Assembly (NCBI GenBank): GCA_030549335.1
Contig: CM060194.1
Location: 15,812,171-15,876,170, forward strand
Reading direction: 5' to 3'
Length of the DNA: 64,000 bases
Source: Pontederia crassipes
Lineage: Eukaryota; Streptophyta; Magnoliopsida; Commelinales; Pontederiaceae
Shown: piece after piece, positions 11,660-25,480 of the stretch
How the letters are laid out: every line of letters begins with the position of its first letter
How positions within the stretch are numbered: position 1 is the stretch's first letter
Made by a program: the position numbers and the translations under genes
The notes under the pieces: model-generated
Seen by the model: the letters and a program-made list of their open reading frames with translations, nothing else
Database searches by the model: none
What the model was told of the DNA's origin: nothing

Positions 11660-11800
11660 CACTTATTTTGGAGTGTCTTTCAACTCCCTTTAACATAGGC
11701 CGGTAGAGTATCTTTTGACTCCCTTTTGGCCAGGGCGGAGTACCTCAATGCCAAATATGGGTCAGTGGAGTATCTTTTGACTCCCTCTTGGTCAGGTTGA
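11660..11800 (+). repeat. Diverged tandem repeat inside the solo LTR
   Basis: Three decayed units share GAGT(A/G)TCTTT(T/C)(A/G)ACTCCC followed by a GGCC/GGTCAGG motif, at roughly 45-75 bp spacing. Repeats like this are common in the U3 region of large plant LTRs. Confidence 0.5.
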
Positions 11801-12104
11801 CCGTCGTCAACAAAACATAAGAGCTCTTTTTATTTATATTTTTCACGTTTTATCTTGTTTATTTTATAATTATCTTTAGAGTTCTAAGATCAAAGGTCAT
11901 GAATAAGGAAATCAAGAATGTTCGCATCCAACATAAAAGAATCATAATATGAAAAGATTGCGGAATGTAAACATATAATACTTTGAATGTTATTATAATC
12001 AGACACATAATATATAGATAAATAACCAAGAGGACAGATAATGAAAATCCTAAATAGATAAGGTAAAAGAATATATAAATCATATGGTGGAATCTCCAAT
12101 CGTT

Positions 12105-12265
12105 TGCTATAGGACCATGTGCATATTACCATTTATGCTACAATACTACACGGTACAGTGATCATACACAACTGCATATAAAGCATAGTGTAATCCACAA
12201 CTGCATGCTCAGGGACCCTATGCATATTACTGATTCTGCTACAGTACCATGCGGTACAGAGGCCA
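12105..12265 (+). repeat. Two-copy tandem repeat inside the solo LTR
   Basis: A unit with GGACC(A/C)TRTGCATATTAC, CTGCTACAGTACCATGCGG (or its variant) and GTACAG occurs twice at about 110-bp spacing, the first copy near 12,111 and the second near 12,214. Confidence 0.5.
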
Positions 12266-13239
12266 TAAACTAATGAATTTAATTGTCATGCATGTAAGAC
12301 ACCTATTGCACACACGTATCAGGACCGATTGTGAGGTGTAGGCGAGATTAATGCATTTGATACACCTGTCATCTAAGTGCATTCTTACCCTCTTTACATG
12401 TGATGAATGTGACCGTAAGCACAGAGAGAGGATTGACTTTTTCATGACCAGGATGCACACAAAGGAAATTTTTCTTTATTTTCAAAAGTGCAGCTGGTGA
12501 TGGCATACTAACACATGGATGAGATTTCGATTTAATATGACTACTCATATCCCTACATGAGAAATCCAATTTATATGATAATTAATAAGATGATAGGAGA
12601 AGTTGATTGATGAGTTTCACCATTTGACAACAGATGATATGGACCGAACAGCTATTAATCAAAACTATATCTAAATTATAACGTATAAATTGATCGACGA
12701 GTTATTGAGGCCATCACTCATTCGTTAGGGAATAATTACCATATAGTTTCATTTTTTTGTACCTTTTAGCTATGTGAGAAGGTCGATCTGCTCACTCCTT
12801 GCGCCCACGACGTCTACGTCGATGGTGCTCCCTTACTTCTCCTTCCACTCCTACCACAATGAGTGAATCAAAGAATGTAGCACCGTCAATCTTGGGCTTC
12901 TATAGGGTTTTATGAATATAAATATATGAGGGTTTCGTAGGTAGTTACAAGAATGGGTCAAAATGAATTTATTTTCTTTTTTTTACGAAGTTCTCGAACG
13001 TTACATTAAACCATTCTATTTATACATGCATTTCACTCAATCCTTATTAAAAGGATATATGTAAATCCTCTCCACTGGTTCTCCCCCATCTACGATCGTC
13101 TGAATTCGACGGTCGCGTTTAGTGTGCGCAGTTCACTAGATGGGAGACGTGGTTCGGGGAGCAATTAACTAAAGGGCCTAATTATACTTTTGGTTCAGGC
13201 ACCAACAAATCATAAGAAAAATAAAAGGATGAGCGGTGT

Positions 13240-13930
13240 ATCCACGACCAGCCTCATCCTCGTCCTTCTCTTCATCTTCATCGGTCTCGGCCTCCTCCTC
13301 TAACTCTTCTACATCTTCTCCTCCTGTACCGACAATACTTCTGCCAATGCTTTATCGGTGATTCCGAGCTCATTGACATCATTAGTGACCGCGCCGGCAC
13401 GCTCGTCTCCAAGCAGCTCGCCCTCTACTTCCTATACCATAGGAACCAACTCCCCTCTGCGGCCATCCCAATCGCAATACTTCCTATACTTCCAGCTGAT
13501 GGGGCGAGCGCCCCCCCCCCCCCCCCCCCCCCCATCGACACCATGGGGAAAGTTGTCAATGCCACCACCACTGATGTCGGAGGAAGCTTGAGTTGCGGCG
13601 GCAACGACGAGTGAGGACAAGGAGTATGTTCAAAATTTGGAGGGCCGGAGCTTCTCGAGGATGGTAAGGGACTCCGTGACATTGGGGAACGGCGCCGACA
13701 TCGCGCGGCGGAGCAGGATCAACTTCGAGGAATGACGCCCACAGACGCCTCCGCTCGACAGCCTAGTGGCACCGTCGGAGCGCGACATTGTGGAGTCCCC
13801 ACAAGGCGGCACGGCAGGATGCGTTGTCCTCAAAGAAACTTGCCCTGCATTGAGTACGAAAGAAGCTCCGCGAACCGGAACTTGTCTGAATCACGCCTTC
13901 CCTCTAAGGCCCATTTGGAAACGAAAGGTT
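13240..13930 (+). pseudogene. Unrecognised GC-rich gene fragment
   Basis: A GC-rich island in an AT-rich desert, with codon-like composition but frames broken by stops and a C run at about 13,511-13,532. Partial readings include ELIDIISDRAGTLVSKQLAL near 13,370 and FSRMVRDSVTLGNG near 13,655. I do not recognise the protein. It may be the remains of a host gene fragment moved by a transposon. Confidence 0.3.
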
Positions 13931-16900
13931 CCACCTTAGTTTCGCCAAACACCAAGGCCTGGTTTCGAGGTGGAACCAGGCCGCATTTATTAAGGTTGAA
14001 CTAGGGTCAGTTTTCACCAAGCTAGTTCCACCAAGTTGTTCCACTTTTTTTTTTCTTTTTCTATTGATGTGACCTTTTTTATTTTGCAAATTATATTTTT
14101 TTCTTTTAGTATTTTATTATTTTTATCTTTCTTATATAAAATAATTTATTTATTAATTATATAATATTTATAATAAATTATTAATATAATATTTTTTATT
14201 ACATATTATTTCATTAAAAAATTAAAATTTCATTAAATATAATTAATTTTTAAAAAAATAATATATTTTTAACAAGATTTTTTCTATGAAAAATTCTAAT
14301 TTATAATTTTATTTTTTTAATAATAAAATTATACTTTATATTTATAATAAATATTTTTAATTCAAAACTCACAAAAAATTAATCTATCTATTACGAAAAG
14401 AGAGAGATCGTACAAAATGTAGAAGAACATACGATATTTACGAGGTTCACCCTAAATCCGACTATGTCCTCAAGCGGTGGTAGCTCTTTTTATTATGGAA
14501 TAATGACGAGACCTTCGTAGGGGAAGAACGACTTCATCGCCCGCTGAAGCGCATAGAGCCTATACTAGCATAATTTGCCCTAAGTTCCATCCTGATTCCC
14601 ATTATTATGGAACAAAATGATGGATTGAATTCTAGAGGTGGCTCCCATCGTGATTAGTGATGTAGCATTTAGTTCCAACCATCAAACATGCAATGCAGGC
14701 AGATGCAATTCATGATTCATCATATAATAATTATGTCTCAATATCAAAAGATGAATCATATCAAATACCATTTCAAACGGAACAAGATTGTACTTCTCGT
14801 AATTCATTCATATCATATCACATATGCTTTTCAAATGTGCAATCATACAGTCATTCATATATACTTTTTATAATTACATTTGTCAAAATCAATTCATAAT
14901 CTATCCAAAACATATTAAATACATATAATAATCGGTGTCACACCAAATTCAAAATAAGTGAAAACATATAGTAGGAGAAATCAACTTACTTATAAGAACT
15001 ATCAAAAGGTTTTTTCTTTCCATTTTCACTATTTTACTCTTCTACTCATATACAATAATAATAAGAACACATCACTTCTATGATCTGAACACAAACCTAT
15101 CACACATGTAACATAATTAATTTAATAGGTACATGACCCTTAAGTACTTATTCTTATAACATAAGTAATTATTTATCACAAGAGTTTACTATTAAGACAT
15201 ATTGTATACATAATAAAAGAAAATTCGTATCTGCTTGAATTGATAACCAAATTTATTCATTCCAATTTTGTTACTTTCTGTTTACTAATATATTAATCTA
15301 TAAAAGTTTTAAATCTTATTTCATTGTGGTTGTTCATAGGAAAATCAACATTCAGCCTAACTTTTATCTTGTTTTTATGTTCTGACAGATTGAATGACCT
15401 TACTTTTATGATTTATATAAAATAATAACGATTTCCTGTTCTGGTACTTTTAATTTTTTCAAATAGTAGACATCTTAGGGTGCAACTCGTAAAATTACTT
15501 GAATTTATATCTATTTGTACTAAGCACAATAAATTTAACCAATACTAGCATAATTTGCCCTAAATTCCATCCTAATAGACTGAGTAAGGGTCGGTAAAAT
15601 ATTTATAACTTTCGTTACACATATCATTTTAGAGTGATTCCAATTATCAATGAAACATAACATCAATGTCGATAAAACCTAAACAAATAATTCCGCAACT
15701 TATTGGATTTAATACAAAATTTACAAATTCGGTTAATAATTTCGGTGGAAATAGTGATAGTACCTTAAAGATAAGAGCATAATTTTCTCTAAAAAAATCA
15801 TATTAACTTGATTCCAAAGCTCAACAAAATTAGACTCCGAGAGGATCAATCAACATACATTTCATAATTTTTGAAGAAGATTTGATGAATAAATGATAAT
15901 CATGAAAATGACTACTAGTTTTGGGTTAGAATTGTCACCTTAAGTGATCGGTGTTGTAGAATTTCCTTCGCCCTCCACAGAAAGAATCAATATCTGATAA
16001 TTTATGTGCCCTTTCTAAACATGTAATGGAGACAGGAGGAATTTTTTTAGATTTTTATCACGTAAGAAAAGCTATTGGAAAAATCAACTAAGCATGAGGT
16101 GGCAAGCTGTTAGTTTGATGGCAGCTTGCATGTGAGCAACTCTTTATCCAATAGAATTTTGACATCCAAAATAACTTATTAATGAACAGTAATTATTCAT
16201 TATTAAGTATATTATGATAATACAACCCAAAAAATTTATTCATACATTTTCTATATTGAATATTTTTACACACCCCTAGGTGCCACTTGGCAACATTTGA
16301 TTGGCTCTTGCGATTTAATCTACATGTTAATAACTATATGCATACTTAATGGTATGAGTATATCCTTTAGCACAGCATGTCTATTAATTATATTTTAATA
16401 CTTTATTTAAATTGAACAAAATTATAAAAACTTGATAAGTGACATTACAATGACATATATAATATTGTTCATCAATCATAAGTTATAATATTAAAACATA
16501 TAATGATATATGAATTAGATTTAGGATATTACAAGAACCATCCTCCTCCTACATTATTCCTTATTAAAATTATTAATTCAACATATTATACTATTTATAG
16601 TAAAATTAAATAAGGTTTAAATTAAATATATACAAATATACATTTCATATTTAATAAAAAAATTTAATTTGTCTTTCTTTTTTATGTTGCAACGAAAAAG
16701 ATTCATTTTTGGGGAGTGGATATATTAATCTTATACACTTTAAGTTCATATATAGATAATATTGAATAAATTTAAATTAATCTGAATTGAAGTATGATAT
16801 TTTGTTGATAATAAGTACAATTTAGCAAATTAAATAAATAAATGTAAGAAGATAATTTTAAGTGCCACGTAAGAAAATGAAACGAACCCCATATAAAAAT

Positions 16901-16980
16901 AAGTCTTAAACACAAATATGAATTCGAGTGTAAAAATGCATAAATAAAAATATGATCATTTATACGGGGATTTAAAAAAA
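13931..16980. other. AT-rich repeat-derived spacer
   Basis: The start (13,935-14,040: GGCCCATTTGGAAACG, then GTTCCACC motifs) resembles the head of a MITE. The rest is low-complexity AT sequence with short homopolymers. I see no coding exon, RNA gene or clean terminal repeats; probably decayed LTR and DNA-transposon sequence. Confidence 0.4.
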
Positions 16981-16987
16981 TAAAAAA

Positions 16988-17780
16988 ATGTCAATCGATG
17001 CACTATTGAATCTGGTGAGGAGAATCGGGGACAAGGCAGCCGGAAACTTGAGGGAGGAGGAAAACATGGTGTTGGTCTTGAGGGAGGTCTCCAACAACAA
17101 AGGGATGAGCGAGAGGGGGAGAAGAAATGCGGGGGAATTACTGGAGTTGCTAGAGAGCAATCGTTTCAATGACGGATGGAGGAGTTTGAGACCGAGGGGG
17201 CGGCGAGATGGGGGATGGGGGGACGATCTCGCCACCGACGAGATCGCAGGGGACGACACCCCCCTCTTTTTGCTCGTCGCCAGCCCTCCTGCGATATCGT
17301 CGATGAGATCACGAAAGGGCGACCCCCTCCTTTTTGTTTCGCGTCATCGACGGGGGCGTCACCCCTGATGCATGCATTTTACAACATATAATTATGCTTG
17401 CATCTAGGCTTGTTCTAAGTAATTTACTCATGGCATGCATCTATTTTTACATTTATTTTTTAAAATTCTTTGAAGTAGTCATCTACCTCTAGTTGGTGCT
17501 TTTTGTAGGAATTATTGGTGATAATCAGTGGAAGAAGAGAATAAAAGAAGTACGTGAAACAGAGATAATTCAATTTCCAAAAAATTTAAACTTTAAATTT
17601 CACGGCCGTTACGCTCTCATCAGGGCTGTGAAAGGTTGCTTAGCGCTCCAAAGTTTTGTTTTCAAGGCTCTAACAGAAGTGCTCAATGAAGAAACTATGA
17701 TATCAGCCTCCCATGCGGGCAGTCACCGACGATCACGACGGGGGGCGCTGCCCCCCTACATTTTTCTTTTTTTATTTTAA
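16988..17780 (+). other. GC-rich patches with open frames, unrecognised
   Basis: A 126-codon open frame (16,988-17,368) starts MSIDALLNLVRRIGDKAAGN and has a plausible helical N-terminus, with GELLELLESNRF around residues 48-59. It then passes into Arg/Gly/Asp-rich sequence built from repeated GACGAGATCGC-like motifs. A second frame (17,493-17,780) ends in a GGGGGGCGCTGCCCCCC palindrome. The first half could be the end of a helical-repeat gene caught in a transposon. I cannot name it and doubt that it is functional. Confidence 0.25.
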
Positions 17781-20700
17781 AATTTTAAATATTAGAAGAG
17801 ATAAGAGAATGTGTAATTTAAAGAATGAAGTTAAGAGAAAAGTCAGCGGAAGGATTAAATTAAAAAAATCACAATAGTTTAGGGATAAAAAAAGTTCATA
17901 TTTTGGGGTTAAATATGGAATCGTATAATTTAGGGGTAGTTTATGGAAATAACCCTAAATAATTCATAACTTCTTAACCACGAGTTTAAATCTTATAAAT
18001 CTAAATGAATTAAAACTAGGGTACTAAGGTTTTTAATCCCAAAATATCATCAACTAATTTCGAGTGAGTAATTCATAAAAGTCAAAACAATTTGATTTAG
18101 AATTTGTGTTCTGGTAGATTGTATGATAGTAAAAGAATAATTTATTGCTTTCTCAATGCTTATCCAATTGATGAGATTCTAATTTCCCTACAAATTAGAC
18201 TCAACAGATTTAAGCATAAAAATAGCAAAATTTAATTCCTTGTATGCTCTTCTAAAAAAATAGTCAATTCCACTTGGGTTTTGTCCATGTTCTAAAACCA
18301 AACAAAAGAAATCATGCAGGATGAGAAATTCATTTCTCTATATATACATGTCCAAATTTGATGGTTCCACTTCTTACGGAACTAGTGTAAAGTTTAATTA
18401 AGTATATCCAAATTTTAAACCCTAATTCAGACTATCTAGATGTGCCCTAATTTACAAGGTGAACATTGTGACTCGAGACAAAACAAACGACCCATGAAGA
18501 TTGATTCATAATTTTCTCTATACAAATGATTTTTAGATGATTCGTCGGGGAAATCTAACTTCAAAAAAATGAACCATGTATAATTTCTGAATTTATGGAG
18601 AACTAACCATGAATAGATGATCAGCTGTTCAAAGGTCAATTTCGGATTAGGGAACCTACCTTAACCAAGCGACCTTAACGAATTTCTTCAAGCTGATCTA
18701 CTAGGGATTTCCTACCGGAAATTATTTGGTTACTAGACGATAAGATCTTTCAATTTATGTAATTTTTACATAACTTTATCTTGTCATATGTCGGTTCAGA
18801 AAAATACATTACTAAGTAGCTACCTCCTTCAACTGCTTGAAACCCTATTGGTTAAAATGAAAGTCTAATTATTTTTTTGTTAAAAAAGTAATATTTAACC
18901 TATAATTAAACTTAATTAATTATAGTTAAACATATTTATTGTAATATTTATAAATATTAAATTTTATTTCTAATAATATTATATAGTTTCTTTCTAACAC
19001 TTCTCGATAATTTAATTATCATTATGTTTTAATCCAAATGTTAATTGCTACATGCAAACATGACTATATTAGCATCTAAACTAATTTAATATGATAATTG
19101 GAAGCATAACTATGAAAAATTATGACAAATACCATGAAAGAAAACATGACATTAAAAATACAATATTCACAAACTCTATATAATCATATAGCTTAGTTAT
19201 GTATTTTTTAATTTTCATTTTTGTTTAGAAATAATATGAAAAGATAGAATTAATTAGATAGAGGAGGAGTTTAGGTTTTATCATTTTTTGTATAAGAAAA
19301 TGATATATATACACACACACATATATATATCCAACTAAGAGACAAAGTTGAGTTTAGTTTAGATATATGATATTAATTATATAATACTAACTTGGTATAT
19401 CTACTAATAACCACTAAAAAGAAATTAAATAATAATGTTATTAGAAAATAAAATAGGAGTTATCGATATAGTTGAAATTTTGTTGCATGAATGCACACCA
19501 TAGAAATAGTCTTTGGGGAAAAAGAGAAAGTAAATGTTAATTACAAACTTATTAAGAATTGATATTATTTTTTAATTCACATGAGTTAATCCCTAACTCG
19601 ACACACATAGGGTTGTAAGAAAAATTTGACTAACCCAAAAAATCTATCTAATAAAAAATATTGACTCGAAAAAATTTAAAATTAGGAGTTCGAATATAAT
19701 TTAGGATAATTTTTAACGGATTGAAATATACCCACTAAAATTATGGTCCATTTTTTTATTTATATAGTTAATTCATAAGTTATCAATTTTTTATTAGAGA
19801 TATAATAAATTTGTGTATATAATTTCATATTTTTCTATCACATTATCAAAATCTAGGTAACTTCAAAAGTTTAGTAGTATATTTTATATTTAATATAAAA
19901 TCAAATATGTCATGTTAATTTTAATTTATTGTTATAGTTTTAAAATATAATTATATAAAAGTAGGATCCTGAAAAAATCATACAAAAAGAAATCGGCTCC
20001 TTAGAAGATGTTTTTTTTCTAAATGATTTTAGGATGGTCTTTTAAATTTAAAAAAATGATCTGAAAAATAACGGATGATTTTTTTACCATTCACCCCTAA
20101 TGACACATATATCCATGTTGTGCATGCATATGTTAACATGTGTTTTCTTAACATTAAGTTTAGAATACTAATTGATTATCATGAGACCAAAATGAATATT
20201 TAACACTTCATATGCTGATAATAAACAAGAATAATATTTATATGTTAATAAGTTCCATATCAAAGAAAAAAAAATCAAAATGGACCCCTATTATAAATTT
20301 GATAAATAATACTATTATGTGTTAGTTTTATTTCATTATAAGAACCATATTCAAAATTGAATCCTATTACATATTTAAATTTAAGACTAACTAATAACTA
20401 TTGGATATATTTTAGATATTGATTGTGCGCAGGACGACTAGGAGTTATCTAACAAAAGATTATAAATTAGATAATATTAAAAGTAAACGAACTATATGTG
20501 CTGAAGGTCAACTCAGAGTTATCTAACAAAAAACTATAAATTAGATAATATTAAGAGTACACAAACTTATTTCATGTACTCCTATATTAAAATTGAGATT
20601 TCTTAATTCCTTTGACTTTCTCAAATCTATAAAAACATGTAGTACCTTTCAATTTATACCATATTTTTATCTTCTATGTTTTCATTTTCCTCTTCATATT

Positions 20701-21558
20701 CATTTATAAGTTTTAGTCTCCAATATTTCTCCCCATCCAAAGGCATTTAATCTATCCAAGACTATGGTATCAAATATTGATCTTATTAGCGATATTAATC
20801 AAATAAATTGCAGTGGAAGTTAAAGATATATTTGTGGTGAGATTGCGGGAAAAATTTTGTAACGAAAAATATAAATAACGTATATTCTCTTGAGATGATT
20901 TTGCAAGATGAAAAAATGTGATTTTTTATTATTTCTATTTGTAATAATTTGTATCTTATTTTTATAATATTATGTTCTTATTTTTTTCCTTAAGCTACGT
21001 AGAAACTCAGTCACATAATATGTGATGCATACATATTGCTTTTATATTTATTATTTGATATATTATTTTATTATTTTGTCTGATGAAATTTTTTGTGCTA
21101 TAATAATATGGTCAAACTATGTGCAAAATCAACTACGTGGTAAATGCACAAAATATAATTAGCTATGGATATGTGTTGCCCTTCAAATTTTATATTTTAT
21201 AATTAAGCTCCAACATAAATTGTGCACAATAGCATTGATGTTTTGTCATTGGAGTATTACTTGGTTGAAGATGCATTATTTAAAATCAAACATTTTAAAA
21301 CAATATTGTCAATAAAATTTCATCATTTTTATGAATATATATAAGTAATCAATGCATAGCCTTACTTTTTGTTATGTTAATGGAGTTGTTTTGCCTTTCT
21401 TATAGTATGTAGGCGCTTTTGAATGCCATGCCAAATATGCCTGAAAAAACAAGAACAAAGCATGATCACCTTATATAGGTTAAGTGAATATATTAACATT
21501 AACTATCTTGAAATAAACATCTATAGTGTGATAAGAATTAAAAATATATTGATTTACT
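17781..21558. other. AT-rich spacer without recognisable genes
   Basis: About 3.8 kb of AT-rich sequence with many short runs of A or T. The only clear structure is a two-copy direct repeat at 20,442-20,570. No coding exons or RNA genes seen. Confidence 0.5.
20442..20570 (+). repeat. Two-copy direct repeat, 74-bp period
   Basis: GAGTTATCTAACAAAA followed by TATAAATTAGATAATATTAA occurs from 20,442 and again from 20,516. The copies differ at few positions, so the duplication is fairly recent or part of a transposon. Confidence 0.7.
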
Positions 21559-22230
21559 TTGCTAATAGTATATAGTCATTTTTTGATAACCACCTTCTAT
21601 AGGTTAAGTGAATACATCAATATTAGCTTGCTTGAAAATAAACGTCTACAACGAGATACGAATTTAATTCAGGATAATAATATTTATTTTATTTTATCAC
21701 TCTATTTATTTAAATATGTCAATAAAGGGCATGATCGTATTACTATCGCTTTTTCTAGAAGTGTTCGTGAGGAATATTCATCAAATATCGTCAATGAGAA
21801 AGATATTATGATTGTCGATATACATCTCCTTGCAAAACTACTTTAATATTTTTTTTAACTTTTTGATTCACCATAAAAGAACCTCCATTTGAAAGACTAA
21901 CATTTTATTTATCAAATGAACAAAATGTTATATTTTTTTGTTATGATACCATGGATGTTGTTGCTAATAAGTCTAGTGTAAATGAATCAATAATTTTACG
22001 TTAGTTTGAGGCAAATAAATCATATGAGAAGCAAGAGAATTGACATGTGTAGATTTTCTCTAAAATTTGTATGGAATAAAAATTTGAAAATAAGAGAGGA
22101 AAGAAAATAATAGATATTTTATTTGGAGGTTTTTTTGTTACACTAGGTACAATAATTTTATTAGAAAATAAAGCTGGAGAAAAACTATTCATTCAAAGAA
22201 TGACATTGACTTTGTTTGATACAAGAATAC
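21559..22230 (+). pseudogene. Helitron rep/helicase relic
   Basis: A 95-codon frame (21,559-21,846) contains SLYLFKYVNKGHDRITIAFS, close to the KYLFKYVNKGHDR motif of the Helitron-like N-terminal (Rep) domain of plant Helitrons. Frame-broken readings continue: a block resembling the family's RLxFHLSNEQNVIF stretch (about 21,895-21,935), then VNESI and FEANKSYE (about 21,980-22,030). The order matches the family. Stops and frameshifts show it is dead. I did not find the TC...CTRR termini. Confidence 0.55.
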
Positions 22231-23439
22231 TATTCAAATTTCAACGTAAATAATTTTAAATCATGATTTTTTATAATGATCATTAACAAAAGTTAAGGTC
22301 AATAATTATATCATGTATATTAGTTCTTAAGAAATTAATATTCTCACAAACACAATTTTATGTGACTTTTTTTATACACAACAAATGAAGTAAAGAATAT
22401 AGTGCGAAATATTTGCTAATTTAATGTAAATATATAATGAAGTTTATTTGTTAATATATTATTTTTACATTTATATTAACATAATTTGTAAGAGACGTGT
22501 AGTAATAATGTTATGAAAGATTATTAAAATAATAGAGATATAAAAGAAATATGGAGATATATTAGGGAAACTTTTATAACTAAGGATCAATATAAAAAGT
22601 ATTAAGCAAAAAAATATGACATAAATAGTCTCTCCCCTTAAGTTTTTCTTTTCTTTTCTTAGTCATATATTTCTTCTGGAGTCAAATCTTTTTCTCATCA
22701 CCAACAAATTAATTTTCCTTGTAACTTTTTTGTTTTCTTTCAATCAACTTTAATTTCCTTCCTACAATATCTTTCTTCTTTTATGGTCCATTTCATTGTA
22801 CATGTTACTCCTGAAACACAGTCAAGCAATAGTCGGATTATGAATACTTTAATCAAACATTGAAAATTGTAAAAACATATTAAAAATGATGAAATTATTC
22901 TCCACAAATCATAAAAAATAGTTATGCTATTTTGTTTTTAACTTGTGTATCATTTTTTTTAATCTTATACTTTTATATCAATATTTTTTATCATTATTAT
23001 GATATTAGACATAATGTATTTATAATAAAATGTTTTAGTTAGAATATTAGATTTTAAAATTTTATTTTCTTCAAGAATAAAAAAATATACTTTTCAAGAA
23101 TACAATACTACTTTATTATCCTAAAAAATATTCTTCAACCAAACCACACCTTAATGTATTTCTTTGTTTCATGGCTATATATATTAAGAAGGTTGAATAA
23201 CTAATCTTTTAGAACGTGAATGAGATTTTAGTTCTTGCGATTTAAAAAGTAGAAGAAGATTGCACGTCGAATAAAAAAATCTCACCAAATATAAGGTGGT
23301 AGAAAAACTTGTGCAATTCTAAGATGACACCATATAGGATCTAAGGTGTTTGATTTTTCCATCCCAAGTAGTCACAATAAGGGTTAGACATGTTATCCTC
23401 TACAATGGATTTATCAACTTTTGTAACTTAAAAGCCTTA

Positions 23440-24120
23440 GGCTCGGTTTGGCAACACAAAAAATAGTGTTTCAAGTAACGTTTAACGGTTCAAACGCTAA
23501 TTTTTCTATTTGGTAAATAATAAAAATAAATAGCATTTAACATGTCATACGAAAATATTGAAAAGCTACTTCTACTAGCGTTTAACGATTAGAGATTAGT
23601 GTTTTATAATAATTTTACCATTATTCAAATATATTATTTCTTTCTAACTTATCTTATTATTTTTTCATTTTTATTTAATAATCATTTAACTATATTTATT
23701 TTCATATTCATGTTTAATTAATTACAAATTATTTATATGTTAACAAGGAATAAAAAAAATTCATCATTAATATTTTCGTATCATCGGTGCATTATATAAA
23801 GTTTATTGCCAATATAAATTTCTATATATTTGAACAAAAAATTAGTTGTAAAATTTTATTTTATTTAATTATGATATAAATATTTAATTTAGTGTATCAT
23901 AATAGAATTTATATAGTGCTTAAGTTAAATAATTTGTCATATGTCTATTATGTCATTTTATATTCATCAGCTAATTCTATCACTAAATTTACTAAACACT
24001 TATTTGTTACAACCTCTAACGGCTAATCATCATCCGCTATCCGCTATCGGCTAGTTAATCCGCTATTCGCTAGTTGAACCGCTATCCGCTTATCAAACTG
24101 CTAGTAATGTAAAACAGAGC
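23440..24120. mobile_element. Probable MITE with an internal CCGCTAT minisatellite
   Basis: Head TAGGCTCGGTTTGGCAACAC near 23,440; the reverse complement of the tail near 24,120 (TGCTCTGTTTTACAT) is an imperfect match. Before the tail (24,030-24,110) CCGCTAT/GCTAGTT motifs repeat several times. No clear target-site duplication was found. Confidence 0.4.
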
Positions 24121-25065
24121 ATTAATAGTAACACTTTGTTAAGGGTTTTAACTTTTGATTTATGATATTTGTTAGTATGGTTAATAAAAAAGAAATAATG
24201 GAAACCATCAAAGTTAGAAAATAGTTCGTAGAAAAAGTTATAGTGATAAGTTTTTTTATAAGGGCACCACTATTGTCACCGTAAAACACTCTATTATCAC
24301 TTCATGATGTGAGTGCTGAAAGGAAAGATGGTTGGTACAATCAGATAGCGGGATTGTGTCCTGAGATCGCTAGAAGCTAGTAGCCTCAAGTTCGATTATT
24401 AAAATTACTATTTTGGTCAGGATTTATTCATAGTGTTCCCGTCTAAACACTTAATTAGTCGGGTACTAGTAGTCCTGGACACCGGTGGGTCTCGACCTAA
24501 AAAAATGATGCAAACGTTGAAAATGCTAAACATTTTTATTCTTATGAGATGCAATGGAGTGTGTGAATTTTGAAGTGGGGCACCCTTTTATAAAAAGGAA
24601 AACATATTTTTAATGTTGAGCTCTAAAGATGTATAAATAATACTTATAAAATATGTATAATAAGAATATTAATAATTTATTATTTATATAAGTTTCTAGT
24701 AAAATATAGTAATATTTTCTATCATTTTATATTAAAATTTAGATGTGAATCCTTCAAATTCATATAGGGAAAAAAGTAGTAAATTAAGAATAGGCCGGCA
24801 CTCGTAGAGCCTTGATACTCACGAGGTCTAGGCGCAAGCAAGAATGACGATGGATGGCGCTCGGAGAGGACTTGCAGATGTGGGGTGCCGCCGCTATAGT
24901 TATTTTGTTTTAATAATTCATAGTTAAGGGTAACAACGACATTTAATTAAATTAAATTTTCATATTATTTAAAATAAAATGTAACATATTATTCTTAATA
25001 AAAACTTTTATTCAAACATATAACTTTAGTAATAATCCACTCACTTCAAAATCCATCATAACCTG

Positions 25066-25480
25066 GGCTTGTTTGGTTAACTTTATAAATTAGTTAAAAT
25101 GACTTATAAATAGTTTTAAAATTTTATTCCTATTTTTTGACTGAATTAAAGAGGTGATAAACACTTATTTTACTTGTTATTAATCAGAAAAATAAATTGG
25201 AGAACTCCAACTTATTTTGTATGAAAAAGAAATTGATCATTTTGTTCAATGAATATAATATTTTGTCATTGGAATATACATAATTTTTCTTCACATATAT
25301 CATTTATTATAATATTAATTAAGGATTTTTTTTATCACTTAGTTAAAATAATAATTTATACATTTTTATTACCAAATACATAACTATTTATTTTTAAAAT
25401 GAGCTTCAACCATTAAATTACTTATCAACATTTTAATTTATCTACTTTTTTATATTATCTAAGCCAAATACATTCCATCA
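25066..25480. mobile_element. Possible MITE
   Basis: GGGCTTGTTTGGTTAAC at the left and CTAAGCCAAATACATTCC at the right form a weak terminal inverted repeat (TGTTTGG / CCAAATACA) around AT-rich DNA. Confidence 0.3.

Larger units (their letters stand above)
10940..13005 (+). mobile_element. Solo LTR with 5-bp TSD TTAAA
   Basis: Begins TGTAACGCCCCCGAAATG and ends GAACGTTACA, so the ends form the inverted repeat TGTAACG/CGTTACA with the canonical TG...CA. It is flanked on both sides by TTAAA (10935-10939 and 13006-13010). It is 2,066 bp, with no gag/pol coding and no second LTR, as expected after recombination between the two LTRs of a Ty3/gypsy-type element. Strand follows the TG-to-CA reading. 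Internal tandem repeats are at about 11,660-11,800 and 12,105-12,265. Confidence 0.82.

Noticed and set aside
24300-24500. tRNA-like box B (AAGTTCGATTAT) suggesting a SINE or tRNA
   Set aside because: No box A at the right distance, no cloverleaf and no repeated copy in the window.
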